Assembly (NCBI GenBank): GCA_905480195.1
Contig: CAJQPN010000014.1
Coordinates: 62,001 to 126,000 of the forward strand
DNA length: 64,000 bases
DNA from: an uncultured Acidimicrobiales bacterium
GTDB taxonomy: Bacteria > Actinomycetota > Acidimicrobiia > Acidimicrobiales > Aldehydirespiratoraceae
Reading direction: 5' to 3'
Positions 1-8,948 of this stretch are shown piece after piece. The notes under the pieces were generated by a model, which saw nothing but the letters and a program-made list of their open reading frames with translations, was not told the origin of the DNA and did not search any database. The translations under genes and the position numbers were made by a program. Within the stretch, counting starts at the first letter, position 1, and every line of letters starts with the position of its first letter.

Positions 1-1
1 C

Positions 2-409
2 GACATCGAGCCGTTGGAAGGTGAGCCTCTGGCCTATGCGTGTTCGGTTGACTGTTCGTCGGGTACGTACATCCGATCGCTCGCCGCCGATCTTGGTAAA
101 GCCCTTGGTGGTGGGGCTCACCTTCGTTTGCTGCGCCGGACGTCGGTGGGCGGCTTCGGACTCGATCAGGCGACCACCATCGAGGCGCCGGTGCTACTGC
201 CGATCGGGGTAGCGGTCGCGCACCTCAACGAGGCGGTCGTCGACGCTGCCACCGCCGCTGCAGTTGGGCACGGTCGCGTCCTTTCCCTCGACGACTTGGG
301 GGTGTCAGGCGATGGCCCATGGGCCGTGTTCGACACCGACAATGAGCTCTTGGCGGTCTACGAACCGCACGAGCGCGGTGGTAAGCCGACCGTAGTGATT
401 CCCCGGTAG
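2..409 (+). CDS. truB: tRNA pseudouridine synthase B, C-terminal part (truncated by window start)
   Basis: Reading frame open from window start; 'YACSVDCSSGTYIRSLAADLGKALGGGAHLRLLRRTSVGGF' is typical TruB; followed by ribF as usual. Confidence 0.9.
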   Translation, partial: DIEPLEGEPLAYACSVDCSSGTYIRSLAADLGKALGGGAHLRLLRRTSVGGFGLDQATTIEAPVLLPIGVAVAHLNEAVVDAATAAAVGHGRVLSLDDLGVSGDGPWAVFDTDNELLAVYEPHERGGKPTVVIPR

Positions 410-421
410 CGTTTTGCGGAC

Positions 422-1387
422 ATGGAACTTCTCCGTGACCGCCTAGATCATCTTCCTGCTGCCGTTTCAGTCGCGTCCACGATCGGGGTGTTCGATGGTG
501 TCCACCTCGGACATCAGGAAGTCTTTCGTCAAGTCCGTTCCACCGCTGATCGTCTTGGTGTCGCAGCCGCAGTCGTGACCTTCGACGGTCACCCGGCCCA
601 TGTTGTGCGCCCTGAGTCAGCACCGCTGCTGCTCACCACCCTCGACCAAAAGCTCGACCTCCTCGAGGCGCAGGGCCTCGACTACGCCTACGTCGTCTCG
701 TTCGACGAGGCCCGGGCGGCAACCCCGCCTGATGTGTTCATGCAGGAGGTCTTCGTCGATGCGTTACATGCCAAGGCGATCGTGGTGGGCGAGGACTTCC
801 ACTTCGGGGTTGGGCGTAGCGGCAACGTCGACGGTCTTACGATGTTCGGCGAGTCGGCTGGGTTCGAGGTCCATGCCCTCGAACTGATCCGTCACTCCGA
901 CGAAGCCCGCGAACCAGTGTCCTCAACCAAGATCCGTCGAGCGTTGGCCGGTGGCGACGTCCGTCGGGCGGCTGAGATGCTCGGGCGGCCCTACGAGGTT
1001 CGCGGTGTGGTCGAGGGCGGCGACCGGCGGGGAACCCAGATCGGCTTTCCAACGGCCAATATTCTCATTCCAAACGCAATGGCCTGGCCCGCCGACGCGG
1101 TATATGCGGGCTGGTGTCAGCGCGAGAACGGCGACGTGCATCCGTGCGCGATCAATATCGGTCGTCGGCCGACATTCTACGAGCACGCAGAGCAGTCGCT
1201 TCTCGAGGTTCACTTGATCGATTTCGAGGACGATCTTTACGGAGAGCAGGTCGACGTATCGTTCGTGGAGTTCCTTCGCAGCGAGCGCAAGTTCAACGGC
1301 ATCGATCAGTTGATCGAGCAACTCAAGGCCGATGTTGACGACAGCCGCGTCTTGCTTGCCGAGTCCACGTGGCGGCCTGGCGCTTGA
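422..1387 (+). CDS. ribF: bifunctional riboflavin kinase/FAD synthetase
   Basis: GVFDGVHLGHQ nucleotidyltransferase motif, GxxxGFPTAN flavokinase motif. Confidence 0.95.
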   Translation: MELLRDRLDHLPAAVSVASTIGVFDGVHLGHQEVFRQVRSTADRLGVAAAVVTFDGHPAHVVRPESAPLLLTTLDQKLDLLEAQGLDYAYVVSFDEARAATPPDVFMQEVFVDALHAKAIVVGEDFHFGVGRSGNVDGLTMFGESAGFEVHALELIRHSDEAREPVSSTKIRRALAGGDVRRAAEMLGRPYEVRGVVEGGDRRGTQIGFPTANILIPNAMAWPADAVYAGWCQRENGDVHPCAINIGRRPTFYEHAEQSLLEVHLIDFEDDLYGEQVDVSFVEFLRSERKFNGIDQLIEQLKADVDDSRVLLAESTWRPGA

Positions 1388-1435
1388 CCGGGCCATGGAA
1401 GTACGAGAACAGGTCCAGGACGGAGAGGAACTGAG

Positions 1436-2035
1436 ATGTTCACTGGTCTGGTTGAAGAAATCGGCACGGTTCGGTCCGTAACACCGGTCGGTGACGGTGC
1501 CCGGGTCGAGATCGGCGCTGCCGTCGTCCTCGCTGACGTCGAGATGGGAGCGTCCATTGCGGTCAACGGTTGTTGTCTGACCGTGGTCGAATGGGGGAGC
1601 GACTGGTGGGCAGCGGATGCGGTGCCCGAGACGCTCGACCGCACCAACCTGGGTTCGCTCGGCCCTGGTGACCCTGTGAACCTCGAACGACCACTCGCAG
1701 CCAACGGTCGATACGGCGGCCATGTTGTGCAGGGTCATGTCGACGGCACCGGAGAGGTCCAGCACATCGAACAACTCGACGATGGCTCGTACCTCTTCAC
1801 CTTCTCGCTGCCTGCGGAACTCATTTCGTACGTCGTTGAAAAGGGATCGATCGCCGTCGACGGCATCAGTCTCACCGTTGCCGGGGTCACTCCGACGTCG
1901 TTCTCGATTGCCATCATCCCTCACACCCACGCCGTCACGGCGATGGGTCGGCGTCAGGTGGGCGATACCGTCAACCTGGAAGCCGACGTGCTCGCCAAGT
2001 ACGTCGAACGGCTCGTCCGTCCATCCCTGCAGTGA
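1436..2035 (+). CDS. ribE: riboflavin synthase (alpha chain)
   Basis: MFTGLVEEIG N-terminus and duplicated lumazine-binding domain; GHVVQGHVDG. Confidence 0.95.
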   Translation: MFTGLVEEIGTVRSVTPVGDGARVEIGAAVVLADVEMGASIAVNGCCLTVVEWGSDWWAADAVPETLDRTNLGSLGPGDPVNLERPLAANGRYGGHVVQGHVDGTGEVQHIEQLDDGSYLFTFSLPAELISYVVEKGSIAVDGISLTVAGVTPTSFSIAIIPHTHAVTAMGRRQVGDTVNLEADVLAKYVERLVRPSLQ

Positions 2036-2072
2036 TGCAACCCACCAACCTCGAGGCACCAGAGAGGTTTTC

Positions 2073-3299
2073 GTGAGCGATTTCCCCTTCACCGATATTG
2101 AGACCGCCGCCCAGGCGCTGGCCGCAGGGGAGTATGTGGTGCTCGTCGACGACGATTCGCCCGACGCCACCGGCGCACTTGCGGGTGCAGCTGAGCCGAT
2201 GACTACCGAACGGCTCGTGTGGCTCAATCGTCGTACGACCGGCCTCGTGGGTGTGCCAATGACCGTCGAGCGAGCGAATGCACTCGGCCTCGAATTGATG
2301 GTTGGCGAGGACGAAGCCACCGGACGAGGAGCCTTCACGGTGTCGATCGACCTGATCGAGGGCAACGCGACCGGTTCGTCACCGGCCGATCAGGCCCGGA
2401 CGATCGCTGCGCTCGCTCGCAACGACCTTCGCCCGGATCAGTTCGCCCGCCCCGGCCATGTGTTTCCACTCCGCGCCCGTCCCGGGGGTGTGCTGAAGCG
2501 GGCCGGCCATGCCGAAGCGGTCGTCGATTTGTGCACCGTCGCTGGTGTCGCCCGAGTCGGGGTGGTCGCCGACCTCGCGACCGAAGCGGGCGAGATGATG
2601 GATCTCGCCGCCTCGCGAGCCTTCGCTCTTGAACACGGCCTCAAGTTGGTATCGATCGCCGATTTAGTGCGACATCGCCGCCAAAAGGAGATCCTCGTCG
2701 AGCACTTCGCAGCCGCCCGCCTTCCCACCACCTTCGGTGAGTTCATGGCGCACGCCTATCGATCGGTGGTCGACGGCGAAGAACACGTCGCCTACGTCAT
2801 GGGCGACGTCGAGGGTGGCGAACCGCCGCTCGTGCGAGTCCACAGCGAGTGCCTCACCGGTGACATTCTCCATTCGACGCGCTGCGACTGTGGTCCACAG
2901 CTTCAGACTGCGCTGCAGAAGATCGCCGAAGAAGGTCGCGGCGTGTTGATCTACCTACGCGGTCATGAGGGCCGTGGCATCGGTATCGGCCACAAGATGC
3001 GGGCCTATGCCCTGCAGGACGAGGGCCTCGACACCGTGGATGCCAACTCAGCGCAGGGCCTTCCCGTCGACAGTCGAGAGTACGGCGTTGGTGCAAATAT
3101 GCTCGCCGACCTCGGTGTGACTCGGATGCGGATCATGACGAACAATCCGGCGAAGCTCACCGGGCTCGACGGTTACGGGCTCGAGATCGTGGAGCGCGTT
3201 CCGATCGAGATCCCACCGAATCCTGAGAACCTCCGATACCTCCAGACGAAGCGGAACCGGATGTCACATCAAATCGGTGCCGAGCCCGATGTCGGTTGA
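2073..3299 (+). CDS. ribBA: RibBA-type protein: GTP cyclohydrolase II domain intact, DHBP synthase domain apparently degenerate
   Basis: GTG start at 2073 in frame with ORF 1722..3299; GCHII motifs HSECLTGD, RCDCG, GHEGRGIG; N-terminal RibB fold aligns end to end but active-site motif reads DDDSPDATGAL. Confidence 0.9.
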   Translation: MSDFPFTDIETAAQALAAGEYVVLVDDDSPDATGALAGAAEPMTTERLVWLNRRTTGLVGVPMTVERANALGLELMVGEDEATGRGAFTVSIDLIEGNATGSSPADQARTIAALARNDLRPDQFARPGHVFPLRARPGGVLKRAGHAEAVVDLCTVAGVARVGVVADLATEAGEMMDLAASRAFALEHGLKLVSIADLVRHRRQKEILVEHFAAARLPTTFGEFMAHAYRSVVDGEEHVAYVMGDVEGGEPPLVRVHSECLTGDILHSTRCDCGPQLQTALQKIAEEGRGVLIYLRGHEGRGIGIGHKMRAYALQDEGLDTVDANSAQGLPVDSREYGVGANMLADLGVTRMRIMTNNPAKLTGLDGYGLEIVERVPIEIPPNPENLRYLQTKRNRMSHQIGAEPDVG

Positions 3300-4522
3300 G
3301 AGTCAACTGATGTCGTGACCTGACCCGCCGCGTCCACCGCCGGGTACGTGCGGGTCCACGCATGGTTGAGGCTTCTATCGGAGATGCTGCCTGGAGACCA
3401 GCGGCCCCAAATACCGCCCACCACTGCGTGTGTCCGGTCGTTCCACGCAGCACATGTCGGTTCGGCCACGCGACGCACCACTTGGCGAACGGCCGAGGCG
3501 TGGATCGTATAGCCGGCCCAAACGCCGGGGTAGTCCTTGGTTGCTGACACCTCAGTGACCAGCCCAGTTGCGTGGCGGTACGCCCGGTTGCGGTGGGTGT
3601 GGCCGCTGGAGATGACGAGATCGGGGTTGGCCTCGAACAAGGCAGGCAGGAGATCGCGCGTGTCGAACTTTCGGATTCCGGGAGGCCAGATGTGCGGGTA
3701 TCTCCAGGGCTCGAGGTGGTGATGGGTGAAGATGAACGCTGGTTGCTCGCAATCGACCGCCTGGACCAGTTGCTCGGTCCACTGGCCGAGTCGGCCATAG
3801 CTGTGGCCGGGTACGGTCGAGTCGGCCATCACGATCGTTGCCCCGCCGATGTCGGTCGCATAGACCGGCTCGGGAAAGAGGCCTCGACGCCGAAGTTCGG
3901 TGGTGGCGTCGAGGGAGCCGCGCTTGGCAAACGTGTCGTGATTACCGGGCACGGCGAGGATCGGGATGTGGACGTCATCGAGCAGTTCATCGAAAAGATC
4001 CCATTCCGCAGGCATGCCGAGTTCGGTGATGTCACCCTTGATGACGAGGAGTTCGGCGCCCCACGCCTGAGCCTCGCGCACGGCTGCCTTCGCGCATCGA
4101 AGTGGGTAGGGCTCGACACCGTTCGGTTCTCGGAGTTGGCGGATCAGTCCGAACCCGTCAGCACCGAGATGGAGGTCGCTGATTGTTGCGATCTTTGCGA
4201 TTGGGGGGCCGTCAAGAGCACCGAGCGTGGTGACCAGGTGCCGGGTGATCGGTTGGCCGTCGACCTCGACGTCGACGGCTGTGCCGGTACCGGCAGCGAA
4301 GCCGTCGACGTCGGCAGCGCCGGAGTCGCCGGCCGCACCGATTTCGATCGGCTGTGTCCCGCTCCGGTGGTGGACGTTGAGGCGCAATGGACCATCGGGC
4401 AGGCCACGCCAGGTGAACTGCGCAGTCGTGTCCTCTACCGCGAACACTTCGGTCGGTGAGAGAGCAGTGAACGGGAGGGTCGGAAGTGCGCCTCGTCGGG
4501 TGGTGTCGGCGGCTGACGCCAT
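3269..4522 (-). CDS. calcineurin-like metallophosphoesterase
   Basis: SDLHLG, KGDITE, GNHD, GHTH motifs; start placed at MASAADTTRR. Confidence 0.8.
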   Translation of the reverse strand: MASAADTTRRGALPTLPFTALSPTEVFAVEDTTAQFTWRGLPDGPLRLNVHHRSGTQPIEIGAAGDSGAADVDGFAAGTGTAVDVEVDGQPITRHLVTTLGALDGPPIAKIATISDLHLGADGFGLIRQLREPNGVEPYPLRCAKAAVREAQAWGAELLVIKGDITELGMPAEWDLFDELLDDVHIPILAVPGNHDTFAKRGSLDATTELRRRGLFPEPVYATDIGGATIVMADSTVPGHSYGRLGQWTEQLVQAVDCEQPAFIFTHHHLEPWRYPHIWPPGIRKFDTRDLLPALFEANPDLVISSGHTHRNRAYRHATGLVTEVSATKDYPGVWAGYTIHASAVRQVVRRVAEPTCAAWNDRTHAVVGGIWGRWSPGSISDRSLNHAWTRTYPAVDAAGQVTTSVDSQPTSGSAPI

Positions 4523-4566
4523 GGTTTCGACGTTATGGCCTACCGCCGAACGTGACTGGTCACGAG

Positions 4567-7065
4567 TCATGAGCGGAGCGAACGGCTGAAGCGCTCGTGC
4601 TCACGGCCGCGGAGGCGAGCATTGATTGCCTGACGCTCAAGGTGTTGCTCGACCTGCTTTCCGGCCTGGGGAATCGGGTGGTTGGCGAGAAAATCCGCGA
4701 CCTCGGCGACGAGGTCGGGTTCATCGAGTGCCGTGATTCCCGACAGCATTCGTGGGATCGAGTTGCTCGGGAAACGGCCATCGAGATCAGCCCAGTTGTC
4801 TCGTACGTAAGCCCAGACGTAGCGGTCGACGAAGCGGTTGTGCATCGCCCGGGCGAGCACGTAAGGCGCGTCCTGGGTACGTACCGATCCGTGGCTGATC
4901 TCGGTGAGGAGCTGATCAACTAGTTCGACCGAAGGAAAGTTCGCAAGGGCACGGAGGTTGCGGATCTCGCCCTGAGGATCGTCGGCGGACTGCCAACGGT
5001 CGTGGACCGTGTCGTATTCGTCTTCGCCACCGTTGTGGCTCATGACGGTGAGAGCCGCAGCAGCGAGTGATGCGTCGTCGTGGTCAAGTGCCTCGGCAGC
5101 CGAAGCGATCACGGTGTGGGAGCCGCCTACGGTTCCCAATACTCGCACGAGCGTTGCTCGAAGCTCTCGGGTCCGGTCGTCGTCGTCGACTCCGGGTTCG
5201 CTTCCGACTGCCGCAAGAATGGGCTCGGCGAGCTCTCGCACGGCTGCCTGGAGTGTGGGTCGGGTATCGTCGTCGACGAGTCGATCGAGCCCGTGGAGGC
5301 CGGTACTGATCGCTTGCCACACGTTGAGATCGTCTTCTCCTGCGAAGTGGCGACAGAGGCTCAGGAACTCGGCGGCGGTGAGCGCACCGGCGACGCACGC
5401 GGCCCAGGCGTCGTCGACCACGCTGTGGCGTTCGGCAGGGCTGAGCTGGTCTGGATCGGGAAGTGCGTCGATGGTGATCGCAGTGCGGAGGAAGCCACTC
5501 GCGCCCTCGCTGACGGTGAGCGGGGCACCGGTGATGCCGGTGAGCAGCATCGAACGCTGGTCCATCAGCACCGATGTCGTGCCGCCGGAATGACGGATCA
5601 CGAGCGGGATCGTCCAGGTCCGGTCGTCGGCAACCGACGGGTCGAGCGTGAAGTGGTGTTGCTCGAGTCGTAGGCCGTGGGGGGTGGGGGTGGCGGTCAC
5701 GACGGGATGGCCACCTTGAAAGATCCATGCGTGCATGAGTGCTTGGACGGGCTGGCCCGACACGAGTTCGAGCGAATCCCACAGATCGGTCGTCTTCGTG
5801 TTCTTGTAGGCATGGGTTGCGATGTAGTGCCGCACTCCGTCTCGGAACACGTCTGCGCCGAGGTACTGCTCGAGCATGCGAACGACCGCAGCGCCCTTTT
5901 CATAGGTGAGGAGATCGAACATTCCCTCAGCGTCCTCGGGAGTGAGGACTGGGTATTCGATCGGTCGGGTCGAGGCGAGCGCATCGACATCGAAGGCTTG
6001 GGCGCGGGCGCGGGCGAACGTGTCCCAGACCCGCCAGTCGGGTCGATACGCATCACTGCAACTGGTCTCCATGAAGGTGGCAAAGGCCTCGTTGAGCCAG
6101 ATGCCTTCCCACCACTGCATTGTGACGAGGTCGCCGAACCACATGTGGGCGAGTTCGTGGTTGATTACATCGGCGACCACCTGGAGCTCTGGCTGACTCG
6201 CTTCGTCGGGGTCGACGAGAAGGAGCACCTCACGGAAGGTCACGCAGCCGAGATTCTCCATCGCCCCAAACGCAAAATCGGGGATCGCGATGAGGTCGAC
6301 CTTGTCGGAGGGGTAGGGGATGGCGAAGTAGTCGGACAGCCAGCCAAGGGCGTGCTTGGCCACGTCGAGTGCGAAGTGGGTCAGGTGCGCTTGGCCCGGA
6401 CGATGGACGACTCGGATAGGGATCCCGTCGGCGTCGATCGGCTTGGTGGCTTCAAGCGGTCCGACAACGAACGCGACGAGATAGGTGCTCATGATCATCG
6501 TGGGTGCGAAACTGATCCGCATCCGGCCATCGGATTCAGGCGTACGGTCAAACTCTGCGGTGTTTGAGACGGCCAGATGGTCGGCGTCGACGATCAAGGT
6601 GGTCTCGAAGGTGGACTTGTACTCGGGCTCGTCCCAACACGGGAAGCACCGTCGGGCATCGGTCGACTGAAACTGCGTGGTCGCGATGATGTGTTCGTCA
6701 CCACTGTCGTCGGTGTAGCTCGACCGGTAGAAGCCATGGAGCTGGTCATTGAGGACGCCGTCGAACGCGATCGAAAGTGTGGCTGAACCAGCGGGTAGCG
6801 CGGTGTCGGAGCGAAGGGTCAGTCGTTCGGTCTCGTCGTCGAGTTCGATGCTGACGATGTGCTTGGTTCCAGCCGTCGTGATCGATGCGGCGTGGATCGT
6901 GAGTTCGATCGCATTGAGCACGAGGTGATCGGTGGGTTCGATGATCTCGACGTCGATCTCGACCGATCCGGCGAACGTGAACCCCTGGAGATCAGGAGCC
7001 AGTTCGAGGCGGTAGGTGGAAGGAACCGCAAGACGGGGAAGGCGAGGATCGGCCGGGCTGCTCAT
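4567..7065 (-). CDS. pepN: M1 family aminopeptidase N
   Basis: GAMEN and HELAHMWFGDLVTMQWWEGIWLNEAFA zinc motif. Confidence 0.95.
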   Translation of the reverse strand: MSSPADPRLPRLAVPSTYRLELAPDLQGFTFAGSVEIDVEIIEPTDHLVLNAIELTIHAASITTAGTKHIVSIELDDETERLTLRSDTALPAGSATLSIAFDGVLNDQLHGFYRSSYTDDSGDEHIIATTQFQSTDARRCFPCWDEPEYKSTFETTLIVDADHLAVSNTAEFDRTPESDGRMRISFAPTMIMSTYLVAFVVGPLEATKPIDADGIPIRVVHRPGQAHLTHFALDVAKHALGWLSDYFAIPYPSDKVDLIAIPDFAFGAMENLGCVTFREVLLLVDPDEASQPELQVVADVINHELAHMWFGDLVTMQWWEGIWLNEAFATFMETSCSDAYRPDWRVWDTFARARAQAFDVDALASTRPIEYPVLTPEDAEGMFDLLTYEKGAAVVRMLEQYLGADVFRDGVRHYIATHAYKNTKTTDLWDSLELVSGQPVQALMHAWIFQGGHPVVTATPTPHGLRLEQHHFTLDPSVADDRTWTIPLVIRHSGGTTSVLMDQRSMLLTGITGAPLTVSEGASGFLRTAITIDALPDPDQLSPAERHSVVDDAWAACVAGALTAAEFLSLCRHFAGEDDLNVWQAISTGLHGLDRLVDDDTRPTLQAAVRELAEPILAAVGSEPGVDDDDRTRELRATLVRVLGTVGGSHTVIASAAEALDHDDASLAAAALTVMSHNGGEDEYDTVHDRWQSADDPQGEIRNLRALANFPSVELVDQLLTEISHGSVRTQDAPYVLARAMHNRFVDRYVWAYVRDNWADLDGRFPSNSIPRMLSGITALDEPDLVAEVADFLANHPIPQAGKQVEQHLERQAINARLRGREHERFSRSLRS

Positions 7066-7246
7066 GGCGCGAAGGGTAGTGCTGGTACTGCCAAGACGTG
7101 ATCCGGGTCAGAAACCGCAGTCGATGCCAGGATCGGTCGAGAAGTGATCGCAGGCGGCTATAAGGCTGAAGCGGTCCTGACACCCAAGCTCTCTGCGCCT
7201 CTCAGCGCTAGGGTTCCCGCGTCCCGCTTTTGGCCCGGAGGCACTT

Positions 7247-8233
7247 TTGCGAGTCAAGCCTGACTTACCCCTCGACGCCGTTGGTGTTGGCAATGCGATC
7301 GTCGACGTGATCGCCAACGTCCCAGACGACTTCCTCGTCGAACAGGGCGTGGTCAAGGGCGCGATGACGCTCATCGACACGGAGCGGGCGACGTCGCTGT
7401 ACGCAGCCATGCCACCCGGGATCGAAGTCTCGGGTGGTTCGGCTGCCAACACGATGGCAGGGGTTGCGAGCCTCGGGGGTCGAGCCTCCTACATCGGCAA
7501 AGTCCGAGACGATCAACTTGGGGATGTGTTTCGCCACGACACCCAGGTCGGTGGTGTCGCGTTCGATGTTCCTGCGGCGACCACCGGTGCGCCCACCGCC
7601 CGATCGCTCATCCAGGTGACCCCCGATGGCGAGCGGTCTATGAACACGTTCCTCGGTATCTCCGCACATCTCAGCCCTTCCGACGTCGATGATGCGCTCG
7701 TCGAGTCTGCAGCGATCACGTACTGCGAGGGCTACCTCTGGGATCGTCCCGAGGCCAAGGACGCTATTCGCCACGCCATGAACGTTGCCGCTGATGCTGG
7801 TCGCATCGTGTCGCTGACGCTCAGCGATTCGTTCTGCGTCGATCGTCACCGAGACGAGTGGCTCGATCTCATCGCCGACCGTGTCGATCTCGTGTTTGCG
7901 AACGAGGCCGAGGTCTGTTCGATGTTCGAGACCGACGACTTCGACTCGGCGGCGGTCCAGATCGCTGAACTGGTTGAGGTCGCAGCACTCACCCGTTCTG
8001 CGAATGGTTCGGTGGTCATGTTCGGGGGCGATCGAATCGATATCGGTGTCACGCCGGCTGATCATGTAGTCGACGCCACGGGTGCTGGTGATCAGTACGC
8101 CGCGGGATTCATGTACGGCCTTTCGATCGGCGCAGACCTGATGCGGTGCGGTGAACTCGGGTCGATCGCAGCAGGGGAGGTCATCTCCCACATCGGTGCG
8201 CGTCCTCGTGTCGAATTGGCGACGCTGATCTGA
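7247..8233 (+). CDS. PfkB/ribokinase family carbohydrate or adenosine kinase
   Basis: GGSAANTMAGVASLG and DATGAGDQYAAGFMYG PfkB signatures. Confidence 0.85.
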   Translation: MRVKPDLPLDAVGVGNAIVDVIANVPDDFLVEQGVVKGAMTLIDTERATSLYAAMPPGIEVSGGSAANTMAGVASLGGRASYIGKVRDDQLGDVFRHDTQVGGVAFDVPAATTGAPTARSLIQVTPDGERSMNTFLGISAHLSPSDVDDALVESAAITYCEGYLWDRPEAKDAIRHAMNVAADAGRIVSLTLSDSFCVDRHRDEWLDLIADRVDLVFANEAEVCSMFETDDFDSAAVQIAELVEVAALTRSANGSVVMFGGDRIDIGVTPADHVVDATGAGDQYAAGFMYGLSIGADLMRCGELGSIAAGEVISHIGARPRVELATLI

Positions 8234-8283
8234 GCATTGCGCTGACGCAGGCAGGACCCCGGCTCGGTTGTCCTTGACCGGCC

Positions 8284-8302
8284 GATAATGGTCGTTATTA
8301 TC
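8284..8302. promoter_or_regulatory. palindromic candidate operator GATAAT-N7-ATTATC
   Basis: Perfect 6-bp inverted arms, 5 bp before the TetR start codon. Confidence 0.45.
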
Positions 8303-8307
8303 AGAAG

Positions 8308-8934
8308 GTGGTCCAGCTCACCGGCTTGCGAACCAGAAGCGACGAACTCACCGACCGACTGCTCCAGTCAGCAATCGAGATCTTCACTGAGCGCGGCATC
8401 GAGAAGGCCGGTGTCGCAGCGATCGCTCGGCGCGCCGGTGTCACCACCGGTGCCATCTACAGCCGCTGGCAAGGAAAGCAGGATCTCCTCCTCGATGCCC
8501 TCGATGTCGTGCTGGTTCAGCAGGTGGCAGACCTCTTGGCTGCCGGGCCCGATGCCAGCGCTGTTGACGTTCTCGAATCGCTTGGCGCGCACCTGCTCGA
8601 GCGCGACCCTGCCTCCGATGCGCTTCTCCTCGAGGCGATGGTGACCGCGCGTCGCGATCCGGACTTCCGAGAACTTTTCAACGCTCGAGTACACGACGAA
8701 GAAGGACATCTCGCCAACCTCATCGACAACGGCAAGGAAGCCGGCATCGTCGATCCGGCGTTGTCCACCACCGCCATCGTGACGCTCTGTCAAGCGATCT
8801 CGTTCGGCTTCGTCGTCTTGGGTGCGATCGAGAAGTCCACTGTTCCAGCCGATGAGTGGAACACGGTGGTTCACCGTCTCATCAGCGCTGCGCTTCCTTC
8901 CCCTGTCCTCAAACCTGCCGCAGCCTGCGGCTGA
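8308..8934 (+). CDS. TetR/AcrR family transcriptional regulator
   Basis: N-terminal HTH: IEIFTERGIEKAGVAAIARRAGVTTGAIYSRWQGKQDLL. Confidence 0.9.
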   Translation: MVQLTGLRTRSDELTDRLLQSAIEIFTERGIEKAGVAAIARRAGVTTGAIYSRWQGKQDLLLDALDVVLVQQVADLLAAGPDASAVDVLESLGAHLLERDPASDALLLEAMVTARRDPDFRELFNARVHDEEGHLANLIDNGKEAGIVDPALSTTAIVTLCQAISFGFVVLGAIEKSTVPADEWNTVVHRLISAALPSPVLKPAAACG

Positions 8935-8948
8935 TCGGAGTCCAGCTC

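Noticed and set aside
923-2365. 480-aa minus-strand ORF
   Set aside because: Antisense to ribF-ribE-ribBA; no recognisable domain; shadow ORF.
5677-6567. 296-aa plus-strand ORF
   Set aside because: Antisense to pepN; shadow ORF in high-GC sequence.
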